A stretch of DNA of 64,000 bases from Martinezella multihospitum (GCF_900094585.1 NZ_FMAG01000012.1:90494-154493), one strand, 5' to 3'. Shown: positions 17,953 through 26,281, numbered from the stretch's first letter. Program-made: numbers and translations. The notes: a model not told the origin generated them from the letters alone.

Positions 17953-18288
17953 GCTATGAGACTACTAAATAAATATGACCGATATCAGAATTATGCAATA
18001 GGCTATATTTCAATGGTCATTGCATCGTCTCCGGCCGAAGCCTTGGCCTGCCGGTCGTTTGCCTAGGAGACGGGTGTCGAGATGGGCGGCGCTGGTAATG
18101 CCTGCGTCTGTGAAGGGAAAGTTGGATCAACCAGGGGGATGCGAGCGGCGAGACGGTGTCGTTTCGCCCATGGCGGGCCGATGCGTCTTGGAGCGAGAGA
18201 GCCGAGGCTTGGCGCAGCTCGCTAAATCTCGTCCGAGCAAGGAGGCCCTCCGCTACCGAAGCAGCGGAAGGCGGTCGCCGGTCAGAGC
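17953..18288. other. Intergenic region between mntH and TDO-like gene
   Basis: 336 bp. The first ~75 bp is AT-rich and serves as the mntH promoter region. The remainder is GC-rich without a convincing gene on either strand; open frames here lack ribosome sites and continue antisense into the TDO-like gene. A GC-rich dyad near 18240-18275 may help terminate the TDO-like transcript. It was checked for riboswitch-type conserved boxes; none was recognised. Confidence 0.5.
17993..18025. promoter_or_regulatory. Inverted repeat upstream of mntH, candidate Mn/Fe regulator site
   Basis: ATGCAAT (17993-17999) and ATTGCAT (18019-18025) form a perfect 7-bp inverted repeat around a 19-bp AT-rich spacer. 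A nested CAATG-GT-CATTG lies at 18011-18022. TGCAAT/ATTGCA elements occur in Mur-regulated manganese genes of rhizobia. The spacing here is wider than a normal Fur-family site, so the link is tentative. Confidence 0.35.
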
Positions 18289-19038
18289 CTATTCGGCGGC
18301 GTCATGCTTGGAAATGGAATCGCGGACGATGCCATATTGGCCACCCCAGCGATCGGTCATTTCGTGGCGAATATCCCATAGATCGGGGAAGAAGCGATGG
18401 CGCGTGCCGGCCTGCAGCAGCTCGACGGGACGGCCTTTCAACGATTTCGAGCCGAGGCCGATGGAACGCTGGATCAGATAGAGGTGATTGGCGCGGAACT
18501 TCTGGAACAACTCGTCATATTCCACTAGCGCCTCGGCGACCACGTAACTGTCGCCGTGATCGTATTTGCCGTCATAGATATCCGCGACCGTCAGGCCGGC
18601 AGCATCGAGATAGTTCGCCTTGAAGGCATGCCACAGATCCGGCGGCATGCGCAGCAGAAACCCGAAGCCGGGCGATTCCTGGCCGCTGCCATTGCCGAGC
18701 TGCAGGCGGATTTGCTGATATTCCTTCGGCGACATGGTTTCCAGAAGATCGAGCTGAGTCGTCATCATGCGCATGATCCGATGCACGCGACCCATAAGGG
18801 TCACGACGCGATGCGTATTGCGCTCCTGCATGAAACCGATGACATCGACTAGCGTATAGGCCATCAGCTTCATCCAGAGTTCTTCGACCTGATGGACGAT
18901 CTGGAACTGCAGTTCGTCGCCGTTGACCATGCCGTTCAACGGTTTCTGACAGGCGAGCAGCTTGTCGCACTGCAGGTAGACGCCATAGTCGCGCATTTCG
19001 GGCGCCTCGATGCGCGCGTAATAATCTTTCTTCTGCAT
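18289..19038 (-). CDS. TDO-superfamily heme protein (divergent tryptophan 2,3-dioxygenase-like)
   Basis: 249 residues, shorter than typical bacterial TDO (about 280-300). Family hallmarks: FQIVHQVEELWMKL (Phe45, His49, matching the substrate-pocket Phe/His of TDO), LETMSPKEYQQIRLQLG (99-115) and a C-terminal WDIRHEM with His225 as probable heme ligand. The arginine that binds the tryptophan carboxylate (QYR in TDO) aligns with Gly126 (GFG), and the GTGGS-type loop after the heme His is replaced by DRWGGQYG. It therefore probably acts on a different, perhaps non-amino-acid or modified-indole, substrate. It is divergent from an Lrp/AsnC gene; no kynureninase or formamidase is nearby. Confidence 0.75.
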   Translation of the reverse strand: MQKKDYYARIEAPEMRDYGVYLQCDKLLACQKPLNGMVNGDELQFQIVHQVEELWMKLMAYTLVDVIGFMQERNTHRVVTLMGRVHRIMRMMTTQLDLLETMSPKEYQQIRLQLGNGSGQESPGFGFLLRMPPDLWHAFKANYLDAAGLTVADIYDGKYDHGDSYVVAEALVEYDELFQKFRANHLYLIQRSIGLGSKSLKGRPVELLQAGTRHRFFPDLWDIRHEMTDRWGGQYGIVRDSISKHDAAE

Positions 19039-19110
19039 CTTCGTTCCCTTTGTTCCGGCTCTCGGCCGTCAAGCATATTTGCCCGCTTTCAAGGATACGA
19101 AATTCAGCTT

Positions 19111-19138
19111 GAACATTGTTCCTATTTGTCATTCAAAT
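19111..19138. promoter_or_regulatory. Palindromes between TDO-like and Lrp genes
   Basis: GAACATTGTTC (19111-19121) is an 11-bp perfect palindrome. Three bases later ATTTG-TCATT-CAAAT (19124-19138) gives a 15-bp dyad of the size bound by Lrp/AsnC proteins. Both lie in the 149-bp divergent gap, about 50-75 bp from each start, where an autoregulating activator would bind. Confidence 0.5.
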
Positions 19139-19187
19139 CTGGAAAAATGGAGTACGATCGATCATTCTTGCGGTCATGGAGAGAACG

Positions 19188-19658
19188 ATGGAATTGGACG
19201 CGCTCGACCATAAGATCATTACCGCGCTGGAGGCCGACGCCCGCCTCTCCTTCGCGGCGCTTGCCGATCTGGCCGGTCTCAGCAAGACGCCATGCTGGAA
19301 GCGCGTAAAGGCGCTGGAGGAAGCGGGCGTGATCCGGGGGTACAGGACGCTTCTCGACCCGGCCAAGCTCGGCTTCGGGCTGGAGGCCTTCGTGCAGGTG
19401 TCGATCGATGTCGAGCGTTTCGATGCGTTTGAGGCCGCCGTGCGCCGCCATCCGCTGATCTGGCGTTGCCATGCGACGACGGGCGAGGCCGACTATCTCC
19501 TGCATATTCTGGCGACCGACATGGCGGCCCTCGACCGGTTGCTTCGGCAGGAGCTGAACAGGCTGCCCGGCGTCCGGCACACCGTGACGTCGATGTCGAC
19601 GCGGGAGATCAAGTCGGACATCTCGCTTGCAGAGGCGGTGCGGCACGCCGAAGGATAG
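19188..19658 (+). CDS. Lrp/AsnC-family regulator
   Basis: 156 residues from the ATG at 19188 (GGAGAG 5 nt upstream; another ATG at 19176 is possible). N-terminal helix-turn-helix at about 4-55 (LDALDHKIITALEADARLSFAAL...KTPCWKRVKALEEAG), then the RAM/ligand-binding domain with FGLEAFVQVSIDVE and GEADYLLHILATD. Such regulators typically sense an amino acid and control the adjacent catabolic gene, here the divergent TDO-like gene. Its stop codon abuts the stop of the convergent tetR gene with no bases between. Confidence 0.88.
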   Translation: MELDALDHKIITALEADARLSFAALADLAGLSKTPCWKRVKALEEAGVIRGYRTLLDPAKLGFGLEAFVQVSIDVERFDAFEAAVRRHPLIWRCHATTGEADYLLHILATDMAALDRLLRQELNRLPGVRHTVTSMSTREIKSDISLAEAVRHAEG

Positions 19659-20282
19659 CTACTGCTTGCCGCCGCTCCGCATCGAGCCGACCAGGCTACG
19701 TATCAGCCGTTCGCCGACATCGACCAAGGGGAAGGATTTGCCGGATCGAAGCCACTCGGCCAGGAGCCCATTCATCGAGCATTGAATGGCGCGGGCGGCG
19801 GAATCGGCGGTCCATAGCGGTGCAAGCGCGCTCTGCCCATCCGCCATCTCGATCAGTTTCTGCAGCTTGCCGAACATTTCGGCATTGGCCGTAATGATAC
19901 GCTGGGCTGCATCGGACAGGTGTTCCGTAAACTCGCAGCCGAGGATCATGATGGCGAAGACGCGCTGCTGATGCTCGTCGTTCACCAGGATCTGCAGGAC
20001 GTCGATTGCAGCATTCTCGATCAGGCCGAGGGGATCGTCATGGCCGTGAGCAATCGCATAGTCGACGATTGTCTCCTGCGGCAGGCGGATCTCCTTATGC
20101 AGCGCCGTCAAGACCTCGGCCTTGTCCTTGAAATGCCAGTAGATCGCACCGCGCGTAACGCCGGCGCGCTGGGCGATCTTCTCGAGGCTCGATCCGCTGA
20201 CGCCATTTTCATAGAAGATCTCGGCGGCGGCGCTAAGGACTTCCTCGCGGGTCTTGGCGGCATCTTCCTTCGTTCTGCGCAT
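19659..20282 (-). CDS. TetR/AcrR-family repressor of RND pump
   Basis: 207 residues from the ATG at 20282, which has GAGGAGG 4 nt upstream. The HTH region (MRRTKEDAAKTREEVLSAA...AQRAGVTRGAIYWHFKDKAEV) is typical of the AcrR/TtgR/MexR-type pump repressors, including the WHFKDK motif. It is divergent from the RND operon across 200 bp. A 24-bp imperfect palindrome at 20417-20440 is the probable operator. Confidence 0.87.
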   Translation of the reverse strand: MRRTKEDAAKTREEVLSAAAEIFYENGVSGSSLEKIAQRAGVTRGAIYWHFKDKAEVLTALHKEIRLPQETIVDYAIAHGHDDPLGLIENAAIDVLQILVNDEHQQRVFAIMILGCEFTEHLSDAAQRIITANAEMFGKLQKLIEMADGQSALAPLWTADSAARAIQCSMNGLLAEWLRSGKSFPLVDVGERLIRSLVGSMRSGGKQ

Positions 20283-20416
20283 GCGCCTCCTCAAAACTTT
20301 TGCGGGCGAAAAGGGGGAATTTCGCCTCGTCTTATGTCCATGATTTCATGCGTTAATATCTGAAGCCGTCGGGCGACTTCCGATCTTAGTCGCAAAAGTC
20401 ACATCGATTTGATGTT

Positions 20417-20440
20417 TACAATCATTCATGTATGTTTGTA
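20417..20440. promoter_or_regulatory. 24-bp TetR operator candidate for RND operon
   Basis: Half-sites TACAATCATTCA (20417-20428) and TGTATGTTTGTA (20429-20440) are inverted repeats matching at 10 of 12 positions. Size and composition resemble AcrR/TtgR operators (TACATNCATTCATGNATGTA-like). It lies 45 bp upstream of the MFP start codon and contains an in-frame ATG that should not be taken as the start. Confidence 0.65.
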
Positions 20441-20484
20441 TATTGCGCCGCAACAAGAATGTCGAATCTCGCGGTGATTTTCCC

Positions 20485-21654
20485 ATGACGACGCATAAAT
20501 CCCTCCTCCTGCGCAGCAGTCTCATTGCAGCCGGACTGCTCTTTTTCTGCGCGTCTTCCTCCTTCGCGCAGCAAGCCGGACAGATGCCGCCGCCGCAGGT
20601 GACGGTGGTCGATGTCAAGCCGCAGACCGTGGCGCTCTCTTATGAATATGCTGCGCGCATCTCTGCCTTTAGGCAAGTCGATGTGCGGGCGCGCGTTGGC
20701 GGTATCCTGTTGAAAAGGAACTTTATCGAAGGTGCGGAAGTGAAGGCCGGCGACGTGCTGTTCCTCATCGATCCGGCAACGTACAAGGCAGCGCTTGCCC
20801 AGGCCCAGGCGCAATTGCAGCAGAGCCAGGCTCAGCTGACCCAGACGCAGCGCGAAGAGAAGCGCAACGTCACGCTCTTCCAGCAGAATGCCGCGACGCA
20901 GAAGGCTCGCGATGATGCCATTTCGGCGCGGGAGCTGGCGGACGCCGCTGTCGCTGCCGCGCAAGCGCAGCTGCAGACGGCCCAACTCAATCTCGACTAT
21001 ACGCAGGTCACCGCGCCGGTCGGCGGTATTACCAGCCTGGAGCAGGTCTCCGAAGGCAGTCTCATCGGCACGACGGGCGATAGCGGCCTGCTAACCAGCA
21101 TCACCCAGCTCGACCCGGTCTATGTCAACTTCTCCTTTTCCGATGCGGAAGCTGCCGAAGTGCGCCGGCTGATCGACATGAAGAAGGCTAAGGGCGAGGC
21201 GCCGAACCTCGGCGTCAAGATCTCGTTCGGCGACGGCTCGTCCTACGATCATGACGGTGTCGTCGACTTCACGTCATCCACGATCGATGTGTCCACCGGC
21301 ACCCTGCAGGCTCGCGCCGTGGTCGACAATCCCGATCGCCGTCTGCTGCCGGGTCAGTTCGTGCGCGCGAAGGTGACGGGCGTTTCGCTCGACAACGCCA
21401 TCACCATCCCGGAAGTGGCGCTGATGCAGAGCCCGCAGGGACAGTTCGTCTATACGATCGACCAGGACGGCAAGGCGCACGTCAATCCCGTGACGCTCGG
21501 CCAGAAGATCGGCAATAGCTGGCTGGTGCTGTCCGGCCTCAAGGCCGGCGACAGGCTGATCACCGAAGGCATCATCAAGGTGCGCCCGGGCGCACCGGTG
21601 CAGGCGACGGCGGATGCATCGCCCAAGGATACGAACAAGGTGGCGCAGAACTGA
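20485..21654 (+). CDS. RND efflux periplasmic adaptor (MFP)
   Basis: 389 residues from the ATG at 20485 (MTTHKSLLLRSS). Upstream in-frame ATGs fall in the operator, so they are rejected. A signal peptide (about 1-29, ending SSFAQ) is followed by the adaptor architecture: lipoyl half-motifs (VDVRARVGGILLKRNF and LDYTQVTAPVGG), a helical hairpin rich in Gln/Ala at about 100-165, and beta-barrel segments to the end. No lipobox cysteine is seen. It overlaps the pump gene by 1 nt (TGATG). Confidence 0.9.
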   Translation: MTTHKSLLLRSSLIAAGLLFFCASSSFAQQAGQMPPPQVTVVDVKPQTVALSYEYAARISAFRQVDVRARVGGILLKRNFIEGAEVKAGDVLFLIDPATYKAALAQAQAQLQQSQAQLTQTQREEKRNVTLFQQNAATQKARDDAISARELADAAVAAAQAQLQTAQLNLDYTQVTAPVGGITSLEQVSEGSLIGTTGDSGLLTSITQLDPVYVNFSFSDAEAAEVRRLIDMKKAKGEAPNLGVKISFGDGSSYDHDGVVDFTSSTIDVSTGTLQARAVVDNPDRRLLPGQFVRAKVTGVSLDNAITIPEVALMQSPQGQFVYTIDQDGKAHVNPVTLGQKIGNSWLVLSGLKAGDRLITEGIIKVRPGAPVQATADASPKDTNKVAQN

Positions 21655-24600
21655 TGTTGGGCAACAGATTCTTTATCGACCGCCCCGTCTTCGCGGCGGT
21701 GATCTCGATCGTCATCCTGCTTGCGGGCGCGGTCTGCCTGCGCATCCTGCCGATCGCGCAATATCCGGAGCTGACGCCGCCGCAGGTGGTGGTGACGGCC
21801 ACCTATCCCGGCGCCAGCGCCGAGACGGTGGCGCAGACCGTTGCGGCTCCGCTGGAGCAGCAGATCAACGGCGTCGAAAACATGCTCTACATGCAGTCGA
21901 CGAACTCCAACAGCGGCTCCATGCAGATCACGGTGACCTTCGCGCTCGGCACGGACCCGGACCAGGCGGCGATCAACGTCAACAACCGTGTGCAGCGCGC
22001 AGTCTCGACTTTGCCTCAGGATGTGACGCGCCTCGGCGTCGTCGTCACCAAGCGCTCGACCTCGATCCTCGGCTTCATCGCCATGTATTCGACCGACAGC
22101 CGCTACGACCGCGCCTATGTCGGCAATTATGCGCTGCTCAACGTCATCGACGATCTCAAGCGCATTCCGGGCGTGGGCGATGTCAACCTGCTTGGCGATA
22201 TCGACTATTCGATGCGTATCTGGCTGCGGCCGGACAAGCTGGCACAGTATAATCTGACGCCGAGCGATGTCGCGACCGCCATCCAGGAGCAGAACTCGCA
22301 GTTTGCCGCCGGCCGATTCGGCGATCAGCCGAGCAACAATCCGCAGGCCTTCACCTATACCGTGACGACGCAGGGGCGCCTGCCCGATGTCGACGCCTTC
22401 GGCGAAATCATCCTGCGTTCGACCGCCAATGCCGCGACACTCAGGTTGAAGGACGTAGCGCGCATCGAACTCGGCACCAAGAGCTATTCCGTTCAGAGCA
22501 GTCTCAATGGTACGCCGGCGATCCCGATCGCCGTCTATCTGCAGCCCGGCGCCAATGCCTTGAACACGATGAAGGCGCTGAAAACGCGTCTGGATGAGCT
22601 GCAGAAGTCATTCCCGCAGGGCGTCGCCTACGAGATTCCCTACGACACGACGAAATTCATCCAGGTGTCGATCGAGGAGGTGATCAAGACCTTCATCGAG
22701 GCGATCCTCCTCGTCATCATCGTCGTCTTCGTCTTCCTGCAGAACTGGCGGGCGACGCTGATTCCCGTGATCGCCGTTCCGATCTCGATCATCGGCACCT
22801 TCGCCGGCATGTACATACTCGGCTTCTCGATCAACCTGCTGACGCTGTTCGGACTGGTGCTCGCGATCGGTATCGTCGTCGACGACGCCATCGTCGTGCT
22901 CGAAAACGTCGAGCGTCTGATGTCGACCGAGAAGCTGTCGCCGAGGAAGGCAGCCATCAAGGCGATGGGCGAGGTAACGGGTCCGGTCATCGCCATCGTG
23001 CTCGTGCTCTGCGCGGTCTTCATTCCCGTGTCCTTCATGGGCGGCCTCGCCGGTCAGATGTACAAGCAGTTCGCCGTCACCATCGCGATCTCGGTCACGC
23101 TCTCCGGTATCGTGGCGCTGACACTGACGCCGGCACTCTGCGCGCTGATCCTGAAGCCCGGCCATCACGAACCGGTCCTGCCGTTCCGCATCTTCAACCG
23201 CGCCTTCGACCGGCTGACTGAGGGTTACGCCGCGGGCGTCGCCTTCTTCCTGAAGCGCGTCATCGTCGGCTGCGTTCTGGTTGCCGGCCTGCTCGGCGTG
23301 ACCGGCTATCTCTTCTATACGCTGCCGGGATCGCTGGTGCCGGACGAAGATCAGGGATCGCTGTTCCAGATCGCCATCCTGCCGCCGGCGGCGTCGCTGA
23401 CGCGCACGCAGGCGGTCATGGATGAGGCGATGGTCAACACCCAGAAACTGCCCGGTGTCGAGAACGTCTTTGCGGTCTCGGGCTTCGACCTCTTGTCGGG
23501 CGGCCTGAAAAGCAGTGCCGGCGTCGCCTTCGTGACGCTGAAGGACTGGAGCGAGCGCAAGACGCCGGAACTCGACGCCCGCAATCTCGCAGGCCCGATG
23601 ATCGGGGCCAATATGGGCATCAAGGATGCCATGGTGCTCGCCTTCAACCCGCCGCCGATCATGGGTCTTTCGACGACCGGCGGTTTCGAGGTCTATCTGC
23701 AGGACCGCAGCGGCAAGGGCGTCGCAGGGCTTTCCGATGAGGCGCAGAAGCTTGTCGCGGCAGCCTCCAAGCGGCCGGAGCTTGCCGGTGTCCGCACGAC
23801 GCTCGACACCAACGTTCCGCAGTTCCGCGCCGATCTCGACCGCGAGAAGGCCAAGGCGCTCGGCGTGCCGATCAACTCCGTCTTCGACGCCATGCAGGCG
23901 ACCTTCGGCAGCCTTTACGTGAACGATTTCACGCTCTATGGCCGCAACTATCAGGTCAACCTGCAGTCGGAAGCGCCATTCCGCGAGTCGCCCGACGATC
24001 TGCGCCAGGTCTTCGTTCGCTCCGACAGCGGCAAGATGATCCCGCTCGACACGCTCATCAAGGTGACGCGTGCTATCGGGCCGGACCAGCTCGAACGCTA
24101 CAACGCCTTCAATGCCGCCAAGATCACCGGCAATCCGGCGCCCGGCTATACGTCAGGCGATGCGATCAAGGCGATGCAGCAAGTGGCGGCCGAGACCTTG
24201 CCGCAAGGTTTCCAGATCGCCTGGACGGGGTCTGCCTATCAGGAGCTGGAGACGAGCGGCGCTGGCACGCAGGCGATGATCTTCGGCGTCATCATGGTGT
24301 TCCTGATCCTCGCTGCGCAGTATGAAAAGTGGAGCCTGCCGCTTGCCGTCATCACTGCGATCCCCTTCGCGCTGTTCGGTGCGTTGCTGGCCACCTATCT
24401 GCGCGGGCTCACCAACGACGTCTACTTCCAGATCGGCATGGTGACTCTGATCGGCTTGGCGGCAAAGAACGCCATTCTGATCGTCGAGTTCGCCGTGCTG
24501 AAGCGCAAGGACGGCATGAGCGCGGCGGAAGCAGCACTTGAGGCGGCGCGACTGCGCTTCCGCCCGATCGTGATGACCTCGCTCGCCTTCATCCTCGGTG

Positions 24601-24812
24601 TCGTGCCGCTGGCCATCAGCACGGGCGCAGGCTCGGCGAGCCGCCATGCCATCGGCACCGGCGTCATCGGCGGCATGCTGGCGGCGACCTTCATCGCCAC
24701 CTTCTTCATTCCGATGTTCTACCGCCTGATCGCCTGGAAACAGCCGAAGCCGGTAGAGGATGACGAGGACGATGCAATCGAGCATCGCCCGCATGCGCAG
24801 GCGGCGGAATAG
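21654..24812 (+). CDS. RND multidrug efflux pump (HAE1 family)
   Basis: 1052 residues, the expected length for an AcrB/MexF-type inner-membrane pump. The N-terminal GNRFFIDRPVFAAVISIVILL begins TM1. The two pore-domain halves show PEL..PQVVVTATYPGASAETV and the matching second-half repeat. The proton relay is intact: two adjacent Asp in IGIVVDDAIVVLENVER (TM4) and Lys in GLAAKNAILIVEFAV (TM10). The acidic C-terminal tail (EDDEDDAIEHR) is normal. No outer-membrane channel gene follows, so a TolC-like protein must be supplied from elsewhere. Confidence 0.92.
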   Translation: MLGNRFFIDRPVFAAVISIVILLAGAVCLRILPIAQYPELTPPQVVVTATYPGASAETVAQTVAAPLEQQINGVENMLYMQSTNSNSGSMQITVTFALGTDPDQAAINVNNRVQRAVSTLPQDVTRLGVVVTKRSTSILGFIAMYSTDSRYDRAYVGNYALLNVIDDLKRIPGVGDVNLLGDIDYSMRIWLRPDKLAQYNLTPSDVATAIQEQNSQFAAGRFGDQPSNNPQAFTYTVTTQGRLPDVDAFGEIILRSTANAATLRLKDVARIELGTKSYSVQSSLNGTPAIPIAVYLQPGANALNTMKALKTRLDELQKSFPQGVAYEIPYDTTKFIQVSIEEVIKTFIEAILLVIIVVFVFLQNWRATLIPVIAVPISIIGTFAGMYILGFSINLLTLFGLVLAIGIVVDDAIVVLENVERLMSTEKLSPRKAAIKAMGEVTGPVIAIVLVLCAVFIPVSFMGGLAGQMYKQFAVTIAISVTLSGIVALTLTPALCALILKPGHHEPVLPFRIFNRAFDRLTEGYAAGVAFFLKRVIVGCVLVAGLLGVTGYLFYTLPGSLVPDEDQGSLFQIAILPPAASLTRTQAVMDEAMVNTQKLPGVENVFAVSGFDLLSGGLKSSAGVAFVTLKDWSERKTPELDARNLAGPMIGANMGIKDAMVLAFNPPPIMGLSTTGGFEVYLQDRSGKGVAGLSDEAQKLVAAASKRPELAGVRTTLDTNVPQFRADLDREKAKALGVPINSVFDAMQATFGSLYVNDFTLYGRNYQVNLQSEAPFRESPDDLRQVFVRSDSGKMIPLDTLIKVTRAIGPDQLERYNAFNAAKITGNPAPGYTSGDAIKAMQQVAAETLPQGFQIAWTGSAYQELETSGAGTQAMIFGVIMVFLILAAQYEKWSLPLAVITAIPFALFGALLATYLRGLTNDVYFQIGMVTLIGLAAKNAILIVEFAVLKRKDGMSAAEAALEAARLRFRPIVMTSLAFILGVVPLAISTGAGSASRHAIGTGVIGGMLAATFIATFFIPMFYRLIAWKQPKPVEDDEDDAIEHRPHAQAAE

Positions 24813-24843
24813 GATTTCCTGTTTCGTCCCGCCTCAGCTTTCC

Positions 24844-24950
24844 TAGAGCCTTTTCGCTTTTCTTCGAATCGCGAAAAGGCTCTACCTCTTTGTATTCGCG
24901 CAATTCCGGACGGAAAACCGCTGCCCACTTTTCCTGGAATTGCTCTAAGG
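24844..24950. repeat. Palindromic mosaic repeat, rhizobial type
   Basis: TAGAGCCTTTTCGC (24844-24857) and GCGAAAAGGCTCTA (24871-24884) form a perfect 14-bp stem around 13 nt. A second dyad follows, from GCAATTCC near 24899 to GGAATTGC at about 24936-24943. The right edge (GCTCTAA) supplies the TAG stop codon of the minus-strand PIN gene. Elements of this composition are dispersed in Rhizobium and Agrobacterium genomes. Confidence 0.7.
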
Positions 24951-25343
24951 GCTGATGAGCGTGACCGATCTGAAATAGGTCTGGAAGCGACTCGTATCGT
25001 GCGTCAGGAGAGATAGTCCGCTGACGGCCGCGTGGGCGCCAATGAAAAAATCGGGCAGAACACCGCTACGTGTTCCACCCGATTTTCTATATTGAGCGAA
25101 AACTTTGGCGGCGAGAAAAAGCGCTGCACGCGGGATCGGCTCAATGCGAAGGCCGGTCTCTGCAAGCATTTCGTCGAGGTCTTCGATCCTGTCGTAACGC
25201 ACGGATATTTCGGCATAGACCACGTCGTTGATGCATAAGGGCCCGAGAAGACTTGCGGCATCAAGCTGCGCGATCGACCAATCGTACCAGACAGGGTCGT
25301 TCGTGATGATATCCAGCAGCACGTTGGAATCGACGAAAATCAC
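24945..25343 (-). CDS. PIN-domain toxin (VapC-like)
   Basis: 132 residues from a GTG start at 25343, 1 bp after the antitoxin stop. The PIN nuclease acidic residues are all visible: Asp5 in FVDSNVLLD, Glu in DVVYAEISVRY, Asp in VLPDFFIGAHA and Asp in LLTHDTSRF. It likely cleaves RNA when free of the upstream AbrB-type antitoxin. Its stop codon is the first codon-sized piece of the palindromic repeat at 24844-24950, so the last residues may have been altered by repeat insertion. Confidence 0.85.
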   Translation of the reverse strand: MIFVDSNVLLDIITNDPVWYDWSIAQLDAASLLGPLCINDVVYAEISVRYDRIEDLDEMLAETGLRIEPIPRAALFLAAKVFAQYRKSGGTRSGVLPDFFIGAHAAVSGLSLLTHDTSRFQTYFRSVTLISP

Positions 25344-25344
25344 G

Positions 25345-25578
25345 TCACTTGTCGCCGCGCGTCAAAGCCATGATTTCGTCCGTGGTCATTCCTTTTCCGG
25401 CATGACCACGGAATTTTGTGAACCGGCTCGTCTGCTTCTGCGCGTCAACCGGGACGACAACGATACTACCGTCGGACATACGGCGAAAATCGACCTGGCT
25501 TCCAGGTCCGATCCCGAGCATGTCGCGAACGGCCTTTGGAATTGTAACCTGTCCCTTTGCTGTGACGGTCGTACTCAT
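25345..25578 (-). CDS. AbrB/MazE-type antitoxin
   Basis: 77 residues from the ATG at 25578. The N-terminal swapped-hairpin AbrB domain is clear (TVTAKGQVTIPKAVRDMLGI then GSQVDFRR, residues 4-36). The C-terminal ~35 residues are polar and probably wrap the PIN toxin. It forms a two-gene unit with the downstream PIN gene and probably autoregulates it. Confidence 0.87.
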   Translation of the reverse strand: MSTTVTAKGQVTIPKAVRDMLGIGPGSQVDFRRMSDGSIVVVPVDAQKQTSRFTKFRGHAGKGMTTDEIMALTRGDK

Positions 25579-25666
25579 CGCGTGCCTCGGTAATGATCTC
25601 TGAGAAAGAGGTATTACTTTTGGCAATCGAGTTCAAGATGACGGACTGGCCGCTACGCAGGAGCTA

Positions 25667-26281
25667 TCACATCGGCGGCATGGTGCCGTTGAGGCCGACG
25701 GCGACGCGGTCGGCGGAGACTGTGGTCTCGCCGGTTTGCTCGCCTGTGATGAAGACGCCGGCACCGGGCTTCAGATCGGCTTTCGTTGCTGACGTCAGCG
25801 TTACGACGGGGGTGCCGTCGGGTATCTTGATCTTTCGTTCGCCGCCCTTGTAGGTGAGCGTCAAGGTCGGACCGTTGACAGAGGTCACGGCGTTGGAGAC
25901 CGTGGCGTTGGTCATCGAGCCGTTCGGTGCAGAATCCCAGGGACGGTCGCCTTCGCCCGTTCCCTTCATCGAGGCCGGGAAGATAACGACTTCGATCGCG
26001 CCATTGATGCCGCTATCGGTCGGCTGCGAGGCGATGCCGACGAAATCGCCGGGCTTTATGTCGCTGACCGCGGCTTTGATGACACCACCGACATTCCAGC
26101 CGGATTTCAGCGCAACAGTAATGTCCTTGCCGTCGCGAGACTTGACCTTGAGCGTGTCGCCATCGAGGCTTTCCACGGTGCCGCGCACCCTTACACGTTC
26201 GGCGGTCTCGGCGCTTTGAAACGCGGCAAGCGTGGCGACGGAGAGCGTCAGCGCAGCCGCGATCAGACGTTTGCGATCCAT
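25667..26281 (-). CDS. Secreted OB-fold-like protein (DUF5666-like)
   Basis: 204 residues from the ATG at 26281, with AAGGGAGA upstream. A signal peptide spans about residues 1-27 (MDRKRLIAAALTLSVATLAA...). The mature protein has two repeated beta-rich modules: RVRGTVESLDGDTLKVKSRDG (near 32-52) and VTSVNGPTLTLTYKGGERKI (near 131-150), each followed by a 'DLKPG/DIKPGDFV' segment. That pattern fits DUF5666-type periplasmic proteins. Function unknown; a metal- or ligand-binding envelope protein is possible. Confidence 0.65.
   Translation of the reverse strand: MDRKRLIAAALTLSVATLAAFQSAETAERVRVRGTVESLDGDTLKVKSRDGKDITVALKSGWNVGGVIKAAVSDIKPGDFVGIASQPTDSGINGAIEVVIFPASMKGTGEGDRPWDSAPNGSMTNATVSNAVTSVNGPTLTLTYKGGERKIKIPDGTPVVTLTSATKADLKPGAGVFITGEQTGETTVSADRVAVGLNGTMPPM

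Noticed and set aside
18060..18288. Riboswitch or structured RNA between mntH and the TDO-like gene
   Set aside because: GC-rich but lacks the boxes of cobalamin, yybP-ykoY or other riboswitches, and is not placed as a leader of either flanking gene.
16573..20282. Genomic island boundary around mntH/TDO
   Set aside because: No tRNA, integrase, direct repeats or obvious shift in base composition was found.
24844..24884. tRNA-like TTCGAATC segment
   Set aside because: The motif is the loop of a 14-bp perfect hairpin in a dispersed repeat; no cloverleaf or acceptor stem.
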